Source: Calonectria ilicicola (taxonomy: Eukaryota; Ascomycota; Sordariomycetes; Hypocreales; Nectriaceae). From it: a stretch of 64,000 bases of DNA. The stretch spans positions 2,852,001 to 2,916,000 of the forward strand of contig CP085830.1 in NCBI GenBank assembly GCA_020809705.1. Direction: 5' to 3'. Made by a program: the position numbers and the translations under genes. Numbering within the stretch: the stretch's first letter is position 1; each line of letters starts with the position of its first letter. This document shows positions 10,603 to 21,097 of this stretch, one piece after another. A model generated the notes under the pieces. The model did no database searches and had not been told where the DNA came from. It saw nothing but the letters and a program-made list of their open reading frames with translations.

Positions 10603-13302
10603 ATGGGTTCCCCGCCTTCATCCCCACCAACACCACCCCCTCCGTACGAGGAGCTGCACCCGCATCACTTGACGTCCGAACCGGCTCCGACCCCGACTCC
10701 GGGCTCGGGCTCGGCCCCATCCTCACTCCCTCCGGCTCCCTCACTACCTCCAGCGCCGTCGCAGGCCTCGGCATCGTCACAGCCATCGCAGCCCAGATCC
10801 CCCGCTCAGTATCCAGCACAGTACCTCTCTCCTGAGCCAGCTCCTGCCTTAGGGTCCTCTTCAGCTGAAATATACAACAACTGGAAACTTCCTCCCGATC
10901 CTCGCACTTCCTCCACGCAGTCTCTTCTTCCTTCGGACCTAGATGGTTACGCCCCGTCTCCTTCCCTTTCTGCCTCTTCCGTTGCCGATCCCCGCGGCCG
11001 TCGCACCCTCCTCCTCATTTATATCCATGGCTTTCTCGGAAACGATCAGTCATTTCGTTCATTTCCCGCTCATGTACACGCCCTCTTGACAAATCTCTTA
11101 GTCGATTCTCATGTTGTCCATACCAAAATCTATCCACGATACAAGACATATCGTGCCGTCGATGTTGCCCGCGACAATTTCAGCACCTGGCTCACACCAC
11201 ATGAATCTCCCAACACCGATGTCATCCTCTTGGGTCATTCTATGGGCGGCATCCTAGCTGCAGATATAATTCTAATGGTACCCGGCAGCTTCTTACTCTT
11301 CCTCGCTGTGCGAACATGCATTACTAACGAGAGTTAACAGCCAAATCAAAGCCCATATGGCCAATATCCCTTTAAGCATCGCATTCTCGGTCACATCTCT
11401 CTCGATTGTCCATTTCTTGGTCTCCATCCAGGCATCATTGTTTCAGGAATCTCAAGCCTTTTCAAACCTTCCCCTCAGCCTCAAGAAGCTGCTACAGATA
11501 CAACCCCAGCTGTAGGTACAGATGCCAGCAGTATCTATACTCTCGAGCCCACTGGTGCTCCTGGATCTCCAGTCACAAGCCCAAACCCTTCATCTGTCTA
11601 CCTTGCGCCCCCTCAAGCTTTCAGCCCAGGATCAACCCCCAGCATTTCCTCATCTGTTTCTGGGTCGTCCTCTTTGAATCCCTCGGATCCCTTTTTCAAC
11701 CCCCCCTTCTTTAATGATGCCGCATTTCGCGAGCAACCCTTTGTCCGGCGTGTGCTGCATTTCGCTTCCAAATATCGAGACCAAAACTTAATATCTGCCA
11801 CTGCCAAGCACTTCATCTCCTACCTCGAGTTTGGTGGCGTTCTGGCAGATCAATCTGGTCTTGAGTCAAGATATCTGCGTCTTCGTGCACTGGAGGAAGT
11901 CGATGAGCTCCAGTTATCTGCCCTGGGCAGGGACCCTCGTGGACCTACAACCAAAGTTCGATTTGTCAACTACTACACCATGTGCACTGGTCGACCTAAA
12001 ACCCCGAAGCCTGAAGCCTCTGATCATGAATGCAACGAACCAGCTGAGAACCAAGATCAAGAAGATATGCCTGGCATCCAAGAAGAAGGTCTTCTAACCG
12101 CAACTACCAAACCAGACACGGAAGATGAGGTTTCTCCCGTTAAGCTGGACCCTGTTCCAGTACCAGTTGACTCGTATGCATCGAGTCAGCCTAAAACCAG
12201 TGTTGATAACCCTCGGTCGAATGAACCGAAATTATCACTTTCCAGCTCGGTTTCCGGTGCTGCGTCAATGTCAGAGCCCCAGAATCCCACAAACAATGAC
12301 GCCGAATCCATCTCCTCAGACATAGACCGACTCTCCCTACAGTCTGTCGAACCAACACCTATTGACGAGTTTATCGACCTGTCAAACCAAGATTTCGAAC
12401 TCAATCTACCACCCATCCCAGAAGAACCCATCCCACTAGAACTTCCCAACCTCGACCTGTACACCGATAAAGATGCCCGTAAACAAGCCGAACGCGAGGT
12501 GAAGCGGCTCCAGCGCGCATACGACCAGGCCGTTAAAGACCGCGCAAAGGCGATCCATGAGCGCGAGAAAATTGTTGAAAAAAGACGCAAAAAGGCATTA
12601 AAGGAAGCGGAGAAGCGAGAGAAAGGGGCTCGCAAGGACTCTCATAAGGATGAGAAGGACACTCGCAAGGAAATGGAAAAGGAAGAAAAGGTAGCCCGCA
12701 AGGAGGCGGAAAAACAGGAAAAGGAAACACGCAAGGAAATGGAAAAGGGAGAAAAAGTAGCCCGTAAAGAAGCAGAACGACAGGAAAAGGAAACACGCAA
12801 GGAAACAGAACGCCGAGAGAAAGAAGCCCGAAAGCAAGCGGAGCGCCAGGAGAAGGAGGCCAGAAAGGAAGCCGAGCGCAAGGAGAAGGAGGCGCACAAG
12901 GAGCAGCGCCGGCTTGAAAAGGAAGCGCAGAGGCTCGAAAAGGAGAAGCAGCGGCAGTCTGGCAACCCATCGCTCCCGTCGTACGAACCAAGCCGGTCCA
13001 TGGCCTCGTCTTCATCCTCCTCTGCTCACACCCGCGAGCCCGACTCCAAGCCGCGCAAACTCCGCCAGTTCTGCAACCTGCCCGACCGGGCTCCCACCGC
13101 GGACGGCGGTTATGCGCGCGACCGCACTTGGATCGAGGTTTTCATGGCCGACGTTGATGAGGTCGGCGCCCATTGCGGCTTGTTCATCCCAGGACCGCAT
13201 TATGAGCAGCTTGTGGGTGACGTGGGAACTCGCATACTCGGCTGGGTGCATGAGGATATGACGCGCAGGGCCATTTTGGAAATGGGAGACGAAATCAAAT
13301 AA
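10603..13302 (+). CDS. DUF676-type serine hydrolase (putative lipase) with long charged C-terminal helix
   Basis: Exons 10603-11277 and 11341-13302 (intron 63 nt, donor GTACCC, branch TTACTAAC, acceptor AACAG) give 878 aa in phase 0. Residues 1-110 are Pro/Ser-rich and low in complexity. A DUF676 alpha/beta-hydrolase core starts near 125 (LLLIYIHGFLGND) and carries the nucleophile elbow GHSMGG at 211-216 (Ser213); it continues after the intron with a CPFLGLHPG motif typical of fungal members. The central region (about 370-610) is acidic and low in complexity. At about 625-785 there is a highly charged run of Lys, Glu and Arg with repeated RKE(A/M)E units, predicted as a coiled coil or single alpha-helix. 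The tail after about 800 is a folded-looking segment (FCNLPDRAP to the end). Ester or lipid hydrolysis is known for the family; substrate and location are unknown. Confidence 0.85.
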
Positions 13303-13822
13303 TAAGTCATCGTGTTATACTTAGTTTTGGATTCAAGGCCCCAATCGCTGGGTTACTTCTCTAACAGTCTATGTGTGTGTTTCTTTCTCTCCATACATGA
13401 TCCATAAAGGGGGCTCCTTGGTAAATGGCCTACAACTCTTTTTACACGCTCATCAGATGAAACCAGCCACTCAATACATGAAGGATACCCTAAGAATGAA
13501 AATTACAATGTCGTAGAATGCTGCCCACATATGCTATGGTACATGGTATCTAAAAGAAAGCCAGGCCGGGCCCAATAATAAAACATAATTTCAGATGCCA
13601 ATGCCGGAAAACAAAAACACACTCCGTCCGTCCGCCAGTCCGTGCTAAATCGTGCAGTTTCGTTCATGAGGTCTGTTTCCCTCCGCCTGAGCTCCTCCCC
13701 TTGTCTATCCGAAAGTATTATAATATGGTGTATGTATATATAAAACGTACATGGACATGAAGATACGTATACGCATGAGTTTTCTTTCTTTTTTTTGTTC
13801 GTCTTGATAAAATGTGCCAAGT
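13303..13822. other. Convergent 3' intergenic region
   Basis: This lies between the stops of the DUF676 gene (+) and the HET gene (-). It contains AT-rich 3'-UTR-like sequence, with TATATATA-type stretches near 13735, and no supported gene. Confidence 0.6.
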
Positions 13823-16117
13823 TTAGTGGATGTCGAGTTCACGGATCTGAACATCCAGTCGTCGGTCATCGTTAAGCACGCCCTTGACCACGGCGTTGCG
13901 CTCGTCTACGCCCAGCAGGCCACCAGACCCAAGCTCCAGCGTGCCAAGACGTACGAGCTCTCCATCGGCAGCCCAGTTTCGGCGCCCGCAAATGAGAACG
14001 CTGGCCGATTCGTACGACTCGTCGACCTTCCAGTCACGGCCCGCAATGAAAATTCCGACAAGATCATGGTCTCCGTCCGGTGGCTCGGCGTCTGGGTCGT
14101 CGTGTGTAGCGCGCAGGAGTAAGGATGCGATAATAGAAGGATATGGGTCGCGGAAGTCGAGGTCCAAAAATGTGATATTGCCGTTGGAAGCTTTGTGGAG
14201 GCGGATGTCAAAGCAATGGGATTCAAGGCGGAGAAATTTGATTGAGCTCACTTTAGATGCAATGTCGTCTCCGTCTTTTTCCCAGGAAAGCATCGTGAGG
14301 TCCTTGAGACCCACAGAAATATTTAGATATGGTGAGGCTGTGACAGTGTCGAGGAGTGGTGCTTCGCTGCTAACTTCGAAGATGTTAAATGAGGGATTGT
14401 AGCCAGGATATTCAGGTCGTCGTTTCCATGCGAGCCAGGTCCATGAGGGAAATTCGCCGTGGAGGAACATGGACTGCGCTGAGGCGTTGGCTTCGCCAAC
14501 ATGTTCATGCCTCCATCCAAGGCCCACTGCCAGCCGGTCTGTTCGCGAGAGAGCAGGCACGTTCTTGAAATGTTGCGCGTGGTACAGCGGGAGGCCTAGA
14601 AGGTTATCAACGCCCGGATCCATATGGGTGAAGCATTCTAATACCCCGCGGAAGGCATCGAATCGGTCCCGGGGGTACGTGAGCTCACGGCACATGTAAC
14701 CATTGACCTGGGCTTTGAAGTCTTTGGCATGAGCGCCCACGCCGGTAGCTGGGAAGACGCGGCCGAGGTTGAGAGTCGGCTTCGTCCGGAGAGGGTGAGA
14801 AATGGATTCGTGGCAATGGAGGTGCTGGCACTGGAAGTAAGTCTGTGAGGGGGTGAAGACGAGGCGTCGTCGTGAAAGCAGGCCCTCTTGATATGTCCAC
14901 CCGCGGGAAGCCCACTTTGAACTAGCAACTTCGACGTCGGGGCGAGTAAGGGAAGTGGTGAAAAGTCCTACGTCGGTTTGAAGGGATAGCTGCTCTTCGC
15001 GAGGAACACTTACGCCGGGGATTCCGTCACTAACACCCTCGCCAGCAGCAACGATGAGCGTCAGGGAAGACCTGGCGTAAATGTCACCCATTCGATCCAA
15101 TTGGCGCTTGCGCTCGTTTCCGTTCCATTGAGGGAAGCAGTACTGGTCAACCCAGAGATAACGGAAACCCAGCGATTGGGTTACAGTAATCGCATCTTGC
15201 AGCAGCGCGGGGAGCGTCTCGGGTAGCACTGCAGGCATTGTTCCGGTGGGGGGTGGCAATTCGTCTGGGCTGCCACGGACATAGCTGAGGGTGACATACT
15301 CGACTGTCTCGGCATTTAGATCGTCGACAAATACAATTTGCTTGTCCTCGCAATCAACAAGCTTCAACCCCCGGATGGGGAGGCCTGGTGACGCACAAGT
15401 GCTGGCATGGTTGGTCGTGCAGAAATCAATCCAGGTCCGGGGCAACGCAGCATCGAGCTTGGGGGGGATGACCCTGCCGCGAATCACAGGCTTCGAATCG
15501 AGGTACCCAGCCAAGTCATCCGAGTCCTCGACGACGCGGACAATGTAACCCCAGGGCAACGATTTGCTTTTTGTTGTCACCTCAAACAACACAGCCCCTC
15601 CCAGCTCATGTTTCTCTCCAACACCGAGGCGCTCGAAGGCCTGACGAATGCGCAAGTATGGCGTAAACTTTCGTGTAACATCGGGTGCGGCACCCACCAA
15701 TGCTTGGAAGAAGATGCAGTAGGGACAGGACGACTCCTCAGCAAGTGTGTGAGCGAGGGGAATCCAAGGTCGCGGCTGACCTGGGCGCCAGTTGAGCAGG
15801 TGGGGGAAGTCGATGGTAGCGCAGATGGCACAGGGCGGGTTGTCGTCGTCGACGACCAGACGGGCGAGGCCATTGCGGGCATGTTTCTTGGTTTCGCCCT
15901 CTCCACGGCGGCGTCGCGTGGATAGCTGGTGGACATCTGGTGAGGATTCGCGAGCTGCAGCAGATCGGCTCTCCCAGTCGGACTGCGGCGAGTCCATGCG
16001 GCCGCGGGTGAGCCTCGTGAAAGCGAAGAGACGGGATGAGAGCTTCTTCATTCCGTTAGGGAAACGGCCAGCAGGCCTGGCAGTGGCAGTCGCCACGGAG
16101 CTGTCATTCTGGCTCAT
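13823..16117 (-). CDS. Heterokaryon-incompatibility (HET) domain protein
   Basis: A single uninterrupted exon encodes 764 aa, starting at ATG 16117. The N-terminal 80 residues are basic and low in complexity. CxxC pairs at 96-99 and 131-134, and a WIDFC...H...C motif near 229-241, match the cysteine-rich lead-in common in these proteins. The HET domain begins near 273 (YVTLSYVRG), continues through YLWVDQYCFPQ and the YARSSLTLIVAA block, and ends near WASRGWTYQEGLLSRR. HET proteins mediate allorecognition and regulated cell death in filamentous ascomycetes; no death or sensor module beyond the HET domain is recognisable here. Position 281, normally the Trp of the YVWG signature, is Arg (CGT at 15277-15275 on the minus strand). 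Neighbours give no hint of a paired partner gene. Confidence 0.9.
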   Translation of the reverse strand: MSQNDSSVATATARPAGRFPNGMKKLSSRLFAFTRLTRGRMDSPQSDWESRSAAARESSPDVHQLSTRRRRGEGETKKHARNGLARLVVDDDNPPCAICATIDFPHLLNWRPGQPRPWIPLAHTLAEESSCPYCIFFQALVGAAPDVTRKFTPYLRIRQAFERLGVGEKHELGGAVLFEVTTKSKSLPWGYIVRVVEDSDDLAGYLDSKPVIRGRVIPPKLDAALPRTWIDFCTTNHASTCASPGLPIRGLKLVDCEDKQIVFVDDLNAETVEYVTLSYVRGSPDELPPPTGTMPAVLPETLPALLQDAITVTQSLGFRYLWVDQYCFPQWNGNERKRQLDRMGDIYARSSLTLIVAAGEGVSDGIPGVSVPREEQLSLQTDVGLFTTSLTRPDVEVASSKWASRGWTYQEGLLSRRRLVFTPSQTYFQCQHLHCHESISHPLRTKPTLNLGRVFPATGVGAHAKDFKAQVNGYMCRELTYPRDRFDAFRGVLECFTHMDPGVDNLLGLPLYHAQHFKNVPALSRTDRLAVGLGWRHEHVGEANASAQSMFLHGEFPSWTWLAWKRRPEYPGYNPSFNIFEVSSEAPLLDTVTASPYLNISVGLKDLTMLSWEKDGDDIASKVSSIKFLRLESHCFDIRLHKASNGNITFLDLDFRDPYPSIIASLLLRATHDDPDAEPPDGDHDLVGIFIAGRDWKVDESYESASVLICGRRNWAADGELVRLGTLELGSGGLLGVDERNAVVKGVLNDDRRLDVQIRELDIH

Positions 16118-17045
16118 CTCCTTGCGCCCCCTTTTTTTTTTTTTTTGGTTGGTGTGGGATTCTAGTGATCGTGTGTGGTGGTGAAGTTGGGATGGGCAAG
16201 GAGCTGCGGCGCGGGCGATGGGGTGGATGGCGAGGTCGAATGCGTCCGCTCGGGACTGGCGGGAGAGGAAGACGTGCGCTCTTGTCGATGTCTATCTCCG
16301 GATGTCTGTGGGAGTGCTAGGATAACGTCATGGCTGTCTAGGGTTTCGAGGAATGGAGATGTCTCTGTCGGGGCGAAAGCTGATGTTGGTATGCGTGCTC
16401 GCGGGACAAGTGGGAGCCGTGGTGGTGTGTTAGTTAGGCTGTGGGTGGGTTTTCCCAGGCTATCCGCCGCACTGACTGCTGGAGGAGCCGTGTGGGAGTG
16501 GGTGGCGACAGGGTCGGGTCCCCTTTTGTTGGCAGAATTTAGTGTTGGAAATGATTTGATGGCGAACCTTGGCTACATTGGGATGGGTGGGAAAGGTAGG
16601 GATGAAGAGCGAACGTGGTGTCTTGTTTTTGAGTGCGAGGTGAAGGCAGGCAATGCGAACTCTATATCGGAGCCACCAAGGTAAACAAAACAGGGCATGA
16701 GCGGAACCGGATGACAGAAGGGGAAAAAGAAAGGAAAAAGGGAAAGACAGCTGCACATCATATGGGCATTGCTTCTTTTGCTGCCTCTCTCTCTCGACGG
16801 TATTATTATGGAGCGCCATTTCGGAGTGCCTACGCAGTACGTATTGGACTCGACTCTTCCATGACTTTTAGCGAAGGCGACGAATTCAGCCCGCCAACGA
16901 CGCTAGAGAGCAAATTAGTCAAATCACAGGTCAAGCCTCGACTAGGCTCCATCCATCAAAGTACAGCATCGGGGCCGCAGCGCACCACATGGTGTACCTG
17001 AAAATGCAAGGGACGGCACGGGAGTCGAGGGCCTGGAACAAGGTG

Positions 17046-17110
17046 ACGGTGGTGGTAGTGGTGGGAGCAGCAGTAGTAGTAGCATAGCAGTGGTAGTAGT
17101 TGCGGTAGTG
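17046..17110. repeat. Imperfect GGTGGTAGT trinucleotide tract
   Basis: Degenerate GGT/AGT/AGC triplets run about 65 nt between genes, close to the GT repeat. No gene overlaps it. Confidence 0.75.
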
Positions 17111-17191
17111 TGTATCGTGTGTCCCGTGTGTGCGCGTGCGCGACCCGGGAGTTTGGGGCGTGCTACAGACGTGGGTGAGGTCTGATCCAGA

Positions 17192-17213
17192 TGTGTGTGT
17201 GTGTGTGTGTGTA
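17192..17213. repeat. (GT)n dinucleotide microsatellite
   Basis: About eleven uninterrupted TG/GT units. It is a candidate polymorphic marker. Confidence 0.9.
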
Positions 17214-19247
17214 TCCGTAAATAGCTTCTCCTCCTCCTCTTCCTTAACATTCATCCATCCATTCATCGTCATCATTCTCATACATCTCATCACCACCACC
17301 AACCAAACAAACAGACAACCTCTGCCTTCAAAACTCAATCCCGCCCCACTGCCACCCCCCTCCCCTCCCCTCCATTTCCATCAGCATCACCGATGGTTGC
17401 TGTCGTGCCGTGTTGTGTTTTTTCCTGTTTTGTTGATCACCCGTAAAAACTCTGTTGCCATGGCCGTGGACGGATGGATTTACCCCTCGATCCCTGGTGT
17501 CAACAAGGACGGGGGCCGCACCGAATCCCGTACCCCCGGATGGAACCACCCAAACCTCATCCCGCTGACGTGGGTTGCCGGGAGCCCTTGCGGACGGCGG
17601 ACCGAACGACGGCCAGCAAGGACCAGGGGGCGTGCCTCGACGTGACGGCGGCGACCCAAAAAGAAAAAAAGCAGGCCAAGACGCTTCGAGGGGCGGCGGT
17701 GCGAAAACAGTCAGTAAGTACATAAATAAAAGCAGCAGAAGCAGCAGACCGCGGTCCAGATACGCATGCTACATCCAGAGCGTATCGCGATTCCTCCTCC
17801 TCCCTCCTCAGCTCCGTTCCAGAATTCCAAAGCTGAACAATCCCGCAAACGCAAACGCCATTCGCCTGCCGGCCTGGGGTTAGCGCCGCACCCTCTGGAA
17901 GCCTTCTCCACGTGGGATTTGCTTTTTTATTTCCACCTTGGGGCTCAGCCCGAGACAGCAAAGACGAGTCCACTGACGTTGACGTTGGCCATGTTGCATT
18001 GACTGGTAAATTGATCGTGTTCATCGCCATGGATCCATGTACCCACGCGCCGCCCAGAAATTGTCTTTTTTCGGCTTCGCCCGCCGCAACCACCCACCAC
18101 TCCGGGCCTTCCTCGACCGGGATTCTGGAGCTAAGCTGTACTAAAAAGACAATGATTGATTAAAAAAAAAAAAAACATGAAAAAGAAAAATTCTCCATCC
18201 GAACATTCCGATTCTACCTTCTTACCATGTCAGAGCACGGTCCTTTTCATCTTCTCAATTAGCACCGCCAGTGAGGTAACCCCAGGTCTTCCATCTAGCC
18301 TAACGTGCCTTGACCACCACCATTCCAGGGGCCCATTGAACAAGTTCGCCCGTGCTCGTCACACCCATCACCACCGTGTCTAGGGTAGCCAGGTCGTGGC
18401 GAACTATCTAGAATTCTGTACATGTTTTTCTTTTATAAAAAGCGACGTCGGGCTATCGTTTATCCAATCTCTCTTCTTCCATTTTCCTTGGTGTGATGAT
18501 ATATTATACCATGTGGAAAAGAAACTTGGTTACACCCAATGTTGTTTTATCTGCAACCCACTCAACGACCAGAGATGACGGATTCCTATGTTTTCTAACC
18601 TGCACTAATCCTCCCCCCCCAATCGAGAAAGCTAGAAATCCAAAACCTCCTTAGTACGAAGGAAAAAGCAAGACCCATTGTTAGTGAACCACATGAAACA
18701 TCATGAAACAGACTGTTGATTTCTCGATCAACACAAGAAGAGACCTTGCTGTGCTTTCCTAATTTCGCAAACACAGGCACTAGACAAATACATAATTATG
18801 CTACTCTATTGAATAAACCTACACAACAGAGTACCTTGCGGATCTTGTCTTACATTTTAACATTATTACAATTTTATCCCAATCAATACAAATGTGAATT
18901 TGCACTAGTGAGCTTTCAACAATGCAAAATCACATCAGCTTCGCAAATGTCAAGATTTTCGCTGTGTGATTACACTTACCCTATGGTTTAGCTTCATCTT
19001 ATGACTATCCACGCAGCATGGAATGTGCAAAATATCGTGTTCTTTCTGCCTATATATAAAAAAAAGCGAGACTATCAGTGATGCACGTTTTTATATCAGA
19101 AGCGAAAGTAGACACAACAGTTTTTTGTAATTGAGAAGTTTAGGTTAAATGAGATGTCTCATTAGTTATCAAGAAATGTCATCAGAGTTCCCATACTGGC
19201 AATCATCTATCATCATATCACGGCACTCAAGGGTATTGAATTTGTCC

Positions 19248-21097
19248 TTAAACATAAGCCAGGGTGTTATCCTGACGAATCTTTCCCGTAACTCCAATAT
19301 TGGTTTCTCCTCCTGCAACACAGGGGCCCCTGGCGAAAATCTATAACATTGGTTAGTCTCGTGTCGCATGAAGCAAGCGATATATATTGATATTTGGGAT
19401 TGAAACTTACTGTTCCCTCAATTTTATCATTTGTGGTTTGATGCGCGCCAGAGTCCTTCAGGAAAATCTCCAGACTGGTTACAGGGGGGCCAAAGTGACC
19501 ACGTCCATCATCACATAGTCGGTAGTCGTAAACTGCAGTCTGGCTAATTGCTCCTGCAACCTTGGCTGCCGTCAAAGCGTACACAAACCTCGCACCGGTG
19601 AATATGCGAAGATCGGATAGGACCTTGGCCGAAAGATGAGGGGTATCGGAGCCAACACGTTCAGCAGTGAAGACCAGACGGAGCTTGCCTGGAGTAGTGC
19701 CGATTGCAGGAGCTGCGCCAGAGGCGAAGGCGGAGAGTGGGTTTCCGGTAGGCATGGCACCGTCCTGTGTGAGAGAGCGAGTCGAAATCGCATGAGAGGC
19801 CTTGGCAAGAGGAGAGGAAAGTCTGGAGGTGGATTCGGCATGCGATGCGAGCAGAGTGGCGGGACTGGCAACAATGACGGTGGGAGCAACACCCTGGGTG
19901 GCCACAGCTAGATTGGAGGACTGGCCTGCGACTGAGTTCAGTGCAACCGAGGCGTTCGAGTAGAGGGCGGCCAAGGTGAGAATCAAAGTGTGGACGTTGG
20001 CAAGTGAATCGACAGGGAGGAACAGGTCGGATGGGCCCATTCGCTCTTTGGCAGGGATGTTGGCAAGCTGGGCAGAGATGGCAGAAACCAGGTTTGCCTG
20101 AGTGAAGCGAACCATCTCCTCCATCTGACCGGGCTTGCTCTGCCAAAAGGTGACGACATCCATGGGGGTACGCTCAGGCTCGGGAGCGGGGAGTTCACGC
20201 CCAGCCTCGGTGGGGGCATCGCGGAGAATTTCCTGCCAGGTCGCGACATTGATACTACCACCGGTACCCTGGGGAACCTCGTTCCAGTCTAGGTGGCTGC
20301 TGCCTTCATCTACAACCCAGATAAGCTGGCGGAGAGACGGATAAGCATTGATAACGGCGTCGAAGGGAAATGCGCCGGGAGCTGTAACCAAAGTATCGAC
20401 AGCGGAGCGACGGAGCATGGAGACGAGCTCTTCGTTGGAAACATTGAAGGGAATCACAACGGTAGTCAAGTTTGGGTAGAAGCTGCAGGCGAAGAGAGTG
20501 ACAAGGAGCTCGATCGAGTTGGGGAGGTAGATGGCAACTCGGATGCCACCCTGGTCGGCAATGTGTTGTCCGATGAGGTTAATCTGTCGGGTGATGTCCT
20601 CTGCACTGCGTTAGCATTGCTCAAGAGAGTAGCGACTAAAAAAGAAACAAAACAAAATAAAAAACACCGAGGCCTGAGACTGATTATTACTTACCCAGCT
20701 TGTGGTCAATGACGTTTTGCTTTCCTAGCACAGTCAAGAGCTTGCCCTTGGCGCCGCTGTCATTGCCCTTGACGGCCTTGCGCCACACATCTCGCAAATC
20801 ACCATCCCGACCGCGGGACCACTTGGAGGCTCCCTCATCCTTGACGTTCAGGCCGGAGTTGAGGGGCATGCCGTGGGGAGAGGCATGAGATCGGTAGACG
20901 GGACTTTCGTTTTCATTCCGGACGGGAGAGGCGACAGCCTGGCGGGCGAGCAGCATAGGATGCACATCGGCATCGCGGGTAGCAAAGACACGGTAGGAAA
21001 CGAGAGCGATGAGCATCGTAAGAATGGCGGTTGAGAAGGGGTTCCACTGGCCAGCAAGGCTGGCGATGGCCTCGTCGAGGGTTTCGATGAGACCCAT
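19248..21097 (-). CDS. Membrane-anchored AMP-binding (acyl-CoA synthetase-like) protein, catalytic motifs degenerate
   Basis: Exons 21097-20695, 20600-19411 and 19340-19248 (introns of 94 and 70 nt; donors GTAAGT and GTAAGT; acceptors GTGCAG and TTATAG) give 561 aa. A transmembrane segment lies near residues 19-38. An N-terminal adenylation-domain half is recognisable from RVAIYLPNSIELL onward. Where ANL enzymes carry the SGTTGxPKG phosphate loop, this protein reads WQSKPGQMEEMV (around residue 260), although the flanking VVTF and TQANLVSA positions still align with the family. A late FGPP...LEI block is present, but the protein ends soon after an ARGPCVAGG segment. It therefore lacks the TGD aspartate, the hinge and the whole C-terminal lid domain. 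It is best read as a non-catalytic member of the family. Its role is unknown; the membrane anchor suggests a structural or regulatory job in lipid metabolism (inference). Confidence 0.75.

Larger units (their letters stand above)
16118..19247. other. 3.1 kb intergenic region with simple repeats and an AT-rich right half
   Basis: The left part is the HET gene's upstream region, with a T-rich tract just above its start (about 16131-16146). 17046-17110 is GGT/AGT-rich, 17192-17213 is a GT microsatellite, and 18156-19247 is visibly AT-rich. ORFs such as the frame around 17460 are short and end in low-complexity sequence. I support no gene here. Confidence 0.55.

Noticed and set aside
16175..16684. 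169-codon ORF upstream of the HET gene
   Set aside because: Gly/Val-rich, without domain or splice support, in the promoter region of a divergent gene.
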